Shown here in pieces: positions 22,566-25,226 of a stretch of DNA of 25,226 nt. The notes beneath the pieces were generated by a model that did not search any database, was not told where the DNA came from, and saw only the letters and a list, made by a program, of their open reading frames with translations. The stretch's first letter is position 1. Each line of letters opens with the position of its first letter. The position numbers and the translations under genes are program-made. The stretch comes from RGIG1828 sp045592485. GTDB lineage: Bacteria; Bacillota; Clostridia; UMGS1810. Location of the stretch: NCBI GenBank assembly GCA_045592485.1, contig JAZNUS010000216.1, positions 1 to 25,226 of the forward strand, given 5' to 3'.

Positions 22566-22606
22566 CTTAACAATCTATATTATTAATTGTTAAGTATTCC
22601 CTCCTA
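22566..22606 (-). promoter_or_regulatory. Leader hairpin between a strong Shine-Dalgarno and the tal start
   Basis: On the minus strand AGGAGGG (near plus 22599-22605) is followed by a 9-bp perfect inverted repeat, CTTAACAAT/ATTGTTAAG (plus 22566-22574 with 22586-22594), then nine bases and the tal ATG. Folding would bring the strong ribosome site to about 13 bases from the start; unfolded, only AAGG is near. It could also be a protein-binding site. Confidence 0.4.
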
Positions 22607-22624
22607 TCCGATTAATTTAAAAAC

Positions 22625-22689
22625 AGTATAAATCCAACATGCATATTTTTCTCTCACTATTTTAACATAAAGCTATTATTTTTTAACAT
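22625..22689 (-). promoter_or_regulatory. tal operon promoter and AraC-type direct repeats
   Basis: Minus-strand TATACT (plus 22625-22630) has only GAGAAA at the -35 place (plus 22648-22653). Just upstream are two TTTTAACAT repeats (plus 22660-22668 and 22681-22689), exactly 21 bp or two helical turns apart. This is a typical layout for activation by an AraC-family protein bound next to RNA polymerase. Confidence 0.5.
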
Positions 22690-22741
22690 TAGACTTGAAA
22701 AACAGAGAAAAATATAATAAAATATCATCGGTGGTGATAAA

Positions 22742-23584
22742 ATGAACAAGAGTAATTATGTGTGTTTTACCGCAGATGAATATATAGGTGATTCGAACGA
22801 AATTTATGTTACAAGAAAAATCGAAAAAACAGATTTTCCTCTGCACTGGCATGATTTTTTTGAAATAGAAATAATTGTCGGCGGAAGGGGCTCACAAAAT
22901 TTAAACGGAAACGAATATGAATTAAAACGGGGTTGTGCATATCTGCTCTCTCCCACTGACTATCACCGGGTAAAGCCCGAGCCTGAAATTGAACTGTACA
23001 ACATTATGTTTCACGAAAGCTTACTGTCAGATGATTTCCTGCAAATAATTACAAAGGAAAACAGAAACTGTATTTTTTATTTTGATAATCAAACCTTTGA
23101 CGAAATACTGGCACTTTCCAAAATTATTGAAGCTGAATTTCAAAAGGAACAGCCATACAAAAATGAAATACTAAGAAACCTTCTTGAATGTTTTCTCATA
23201 GTTTTTCTGCGTAATATTTCGTTGTCTGCTAAAGAGCATAATACATGCAATCACATACAAAAAGCCCTGCTGTACATTCAACTGCACTTTAAAGAGAATC
23301 CTTCCCTGATTCAGACTGCAAAGGTTGTGAATCTGAATCCAAATTATTTCAGCAAGCTTTTTAAAGCAACAATGGGTACAAGGTACAATGAATATCTCAC
23401 ATTCCTTAAGCTGTCCTATGCGAAAAAGCTCCTGATGTCAAAGAGCTTCAGTGTGACAGAGGTCTGCTTCGCAAGCGGATTCACATCACTGTCAAACTTT
23501 TTGAAGGTGTTTAAAGAAAATACAGGCATTACACCTAAAATGTACAAAGAATCTGAAAATATAAGACCTGATTCAAAAATATAA
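22742..23584 (+). CDS. AraC-family regulator divergent from the tal operon
   Basis: A 280-residue regulator with an N-terminal cupin domain (LHWHDFFEIEIIVGG, H35 and H37; YLLSPTDYHRV at 68-78) and a C-terminal double helix-turn-helix (about 180-272; QTAKVVNLNPNYFSKLFKATMG, then VTEVCFASGFTSLSNFLKVFKENTGITP). A GGTGGTGAT ribosome site precedes the ATG. A TATAAT at 22713-22718 is a likely -10, with no good -35. It probably senses the substrate of the divergent operon. The stop codon lies at the edge of the terminator hairpin. Confidence 0.92.
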   Translation: MNKSNYVCFTADEYIGDSNEIYVTRKIEKTDFPLHWHDFFEIEIIVGGRGSQNLNGNEYELKRGCAYLLSPTDYHRVKPEPEIELYNIMFHESLLSDDFLQIITKENRNCIFYFDNQTFDEILALSKIIEAEFQKEQPYKNEILRNLLECFLIVFLRNISLSAKEHNTCNHIQKALLYIQLHFKENPSLIQTAKVVNLNPNYFSKLFKATMGTRYNEYLTFLKLSYAKKLLMSKSFSVTEVCFASGFTSLSNFLKVFKENTGITPKMYKESENIRPDSKI

Positions 23585-23626
23585 AAACCTCCGGAGACAT
23601 AACACTTTATGTTTCCGGAGGTTTTT
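23583..23626. terminator. Bidirectional terminator between araC and ackA
   Basis: A 20-bp stem with one G-U pair: AAAAACCTCCGGAGACATAA (23583-23602) with its partner at 23607-23626, loop CACT. A and T flanks serve both convergent genes. It is nearly the same sequence as the terminator at 18051-18095. Confidence 0.9.
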
Positions 23627-23637
23627 ATTGTTATATA

Positions 23638-24828
23638 TTATTTTACGAGCATTGCAGTATCTTTTGCAATCATAAGTTCTTCATTTGTGGGAATAACAAG
23701 AGTTCTTACAGTTGCGTCGGGAGCGGAAATGTCCTTTTCTTCGCCTCTGATTTTGTTGAGCTCGGGATCAATTTTGATGCCCATAAATCCAAGCTTTTCA
23801 ACAACCTGACCTCTTGTGAGAGCTGTGTTTTCACCAACACCTGCGGTGAATACGATTGCATCAACACCACCCATTGCAGCAGCGTATGCACCAATGTATT
23901 TTGTTACGCCATATGCAAACATTTCAAGAGCAAGAGCACTCTTTTCGTTTGTATCCTTTGAACCTTCAAGGTCTCTGAAGTCGGAGCTGAGTTCGGAAAT
24001 ACCAAACACGCCGGACTGCTTGTTCATAAGGTCGTTAACCTCTTTAGCGGAAAGATTTTCTTTTTCCATAAGGAAGGTTACGATAGCGGGATCGATGTCA
24101 CCGGAGCGTGTTCCCATGGGAACACCTGCGAGAGGTGTGAAGCCCATGCTTGTGTCTACAGATTTACCGCAGTCAACAGCAGCAATGGAAGAACCGTTAC
24201 CAAGGTGGCAGGTGATGATTTTAAGCTCCTCGAGGGGCTTGCCGAGCATTGCAGCAGCTCTTTCGGATACGAATCTGTGGCTTGTGCCGTGGAAGCCGTA
24301 TCTTCTGATTTTGTGCTTGGTGTAAAGCTCATAAGGAAGAGCATACATATATGCTTTTTTGGGCATTGTCTGATGGAAAGCTGTGTCAAACACACCAACC
24401 TGAGGCACGCCGGGCATAGCCTTTTCACAAGCTTCAATGCCGATGATGTTGGCAGGGTTATGAAGCGGAGCAAGCTCAGAACATACTCTGAGAGCTTCTT
24501 TTACTTTTTCGTCAATAACAACGGAGCAAGCGAAAATTTCACCGCCGTGTACCACACGGTGGCCAACAGCGTCGATGTCTTTCATGTCGGCAATTACGCC
24601 ATGCTCACTATCGTTAAGTGCATCGATAACCATTGAGATAGCTACAGAATGATCATCCATGTGCTTTTCAACTACATAATCATCTTTGCCTGGAACTTTG
24701 AGAGTGAGCTTAGAACCCTCAATGCCTATTCTTTCGCAAAGACCTTTGGCAAGAACTTTTTCTTCTTCAATTTTGATGAACTGATATTTGAGCGAAGAAC
24801 TTCCTGCATTGATAACTAAAATATTCAT
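23638..24828 (-). CDS. ackA: Acetate kinase
   Basis: A full-length, 396-residue acetate kinase converting acetyl phosphate and ADP to acetate and ATP, the last step of acetate fermentation. Active-site residues fall at the same numbers as in the well-studied Methanosarcina enzyme: N7 in VINAGSSSLK, R91 in VGHRVVHGGE, D148 in VFDTAFHQTMP, H180 in RYGFHGTSHR, R241 in PMGTRSGDIDP; FTAGVGENT lies near the C-terminus. It lies 35 bp after pta with AAGGCGG as ribosome site, so pta-ackA are co-transcribed. Confidence 0.98.
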   Translation of the reverse strand: MNILVINAGSSSLKYQFIKIEEEKVLAKGLCERIGIEGSKLTLKVPGKDDYVVEKHMDDHSVAISMVIDALNDSEHGVIADMKDIDAVGHRVVHGGEIFACSVVIDEKVKEALRVCSELAPLHNPANIIGIEACEKAMPGVPQVGVFDTAFHQTMPKKAYMYALPYELYTKHKIRRYGFHGTSHRFVSERAAAMLGKPLEELKIITCHLGNGSSIAAVDCGKSVDTSMGFTPLAGVPMGTRSGDIDPAIVTFLMEKENLSAKEVNDLMNKQSGVFGISELSSDFRDLEGSKDTNEKSALALEMFAYGVTKYIGAYAAAMGGVDAIVFTAGVGENTALTRGQVVEKLGFMGIKIDPELNKIRGEEKDISAPDATVRTLVIPTNEELMIAKDTAMLVK

Positions 24829-24863
24829 AACATATAACCGCCTTTATAAATTATTATGTAAAA

Positions 24864-25226
24864 TTACTGAGCCTGAGCCTGAACGCAAGTGATGGCAACA
24901 ACACCAACAATGTCATCAGCTGAGCAGCCTCTGGAAAGGTCATTGATGGGTTTGGCAATACCTTGTGTTACAGGACCGTAAGCTTCTGCTTTGGCAAGTC
25001 TCTGAACAAGTTTGTAACCAATATTACCTGCATCAAGATCGGGGAATACAAGAACATTTGCTTTACCTGCAACATCGGAATCGGGAGCTTTGGAAGAACC
25101 AACACTTGGAACGATAGCAGCATCGAGCTGGAGCTCGCCGTCTACTTTGATGCCGGGGTTATTGGCTTTGCAGATAGCTGTTGCTTCAACAACTTTGTCA
25201 ACATCAGCGTGTTTTGCACTGCCTTT
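24864..25226 (-). CDS. pta: Phosphate acetyltransferase, C-terminal part (cut by window edge)
   Basis: The last 120 residues plus stop, read from the minus strand; the gene continues beyond the window. The segment shows DGELQLDAAIVPSV, FPDLDAGNIGYKLVQRL, EAYGPVTQGI and PINDLSRGCSADDIV, all characteristic of the C-terminal PTA_PTB domain that binds coenzyme A and acetyl phosphate. It makes acetyl phosphate for the AckA encoded 35 bp downstream. The tail QAQAQ is a small local repeat. The frame is open to the edge. Confidence 0.96.
   Translation of the reverse strand, partial: KGSAKHADVDKVVEATAICKANNPGIKVDGELQLDAAIVPSVGSSKAPDSDVAGKANVLVFPDLDAGNIGYKLVQRLAKAEAYGPVTQGIAKPINDLSRGCSADDIVGVVAITCVQAQAQ

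Overview
The window looks like chromosomal DNA of an anaerobic, low-to-moderate GC member of the Clostridia, probably a gut carbohydrate fermenter. The grounds are strong AGGAGG-type ribosome sites, sigma-A-like TTGACA/TATAAT promoters, MutS2, a pta-ackA acetate pathway, a pectin-sugar operon and a BspA-like leucine-rich surface protein. This placement is inferred from gene content; there is no rRNA gene. All family assignments come from reading motifs, not from database searches.

Layout. (1) 1-3840: an intergenic repeat, then mutS2 with a NUDIX hydrolase gene upstream of it, then an SGNH hydrolase, all on the minus strand. (2) 4089-10511: a five-gene minus-strand operon for galacturonate release and breakdown: uxaB, uxaA, uxaC, a GH4 enzyme with the CHEV signature of alpha-galacturonidases, and an alpha/beta-hydrolase that may be a sugar esterase. 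A divergent AraC regulator (10665-11480) shares a 153-bp intergenic region with a palindrome and two direct repeats. The product is 2-keto-3-deoxygluconate; the kinase and aldolase for it are not here. (3) 11481-15900: a structured inverted-repeat element, then a 1314-residue secreted LRR/propeller/CARDB protein with a long 5' leader that ends in a terminator hairpin just before its ribosome site. (4) 15992-18040: an accessory island. Four very small, tightly packed minus-strand genes include a DUF3990-type ADP-ribosyltransferase-like protein and a DUF3791 protein, and look like an uncharacterised toxin-antitoxin-like cassette. Facing away from it are two tandem copies (about 226 bp each) of a structured RNA leader, each with its own promoter, a covarying basal stem and an attenuator, ending at a gene for an 89-residue protein. 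(5) 18103-23584: a six-gene minus-strand operon (transaldolase, ROK kinase, GmhA-like SIS isomerase, stand-alone AraC DNA-binding domain, SGNH hydrolase, xylose-isomerase-like TIM barrel) with a divergent AraC regulator. It looks like a complete catabolic module for an unidentified acylated sugar. (6) 23638-25226: ackA and the 3' end of pta.

The best candidate for something undescribed is the tandem RNA leader at 17317-17770. Next are the ADP-ribosyltransferase-like cassette beside it and the transaldolase/ROK/SIS operon. The two sugar operons are organised alike: a divergent AraC gene, a good -10 with a weak -35, and direct repeats spaced by whole helical turns just upstream of that -35.
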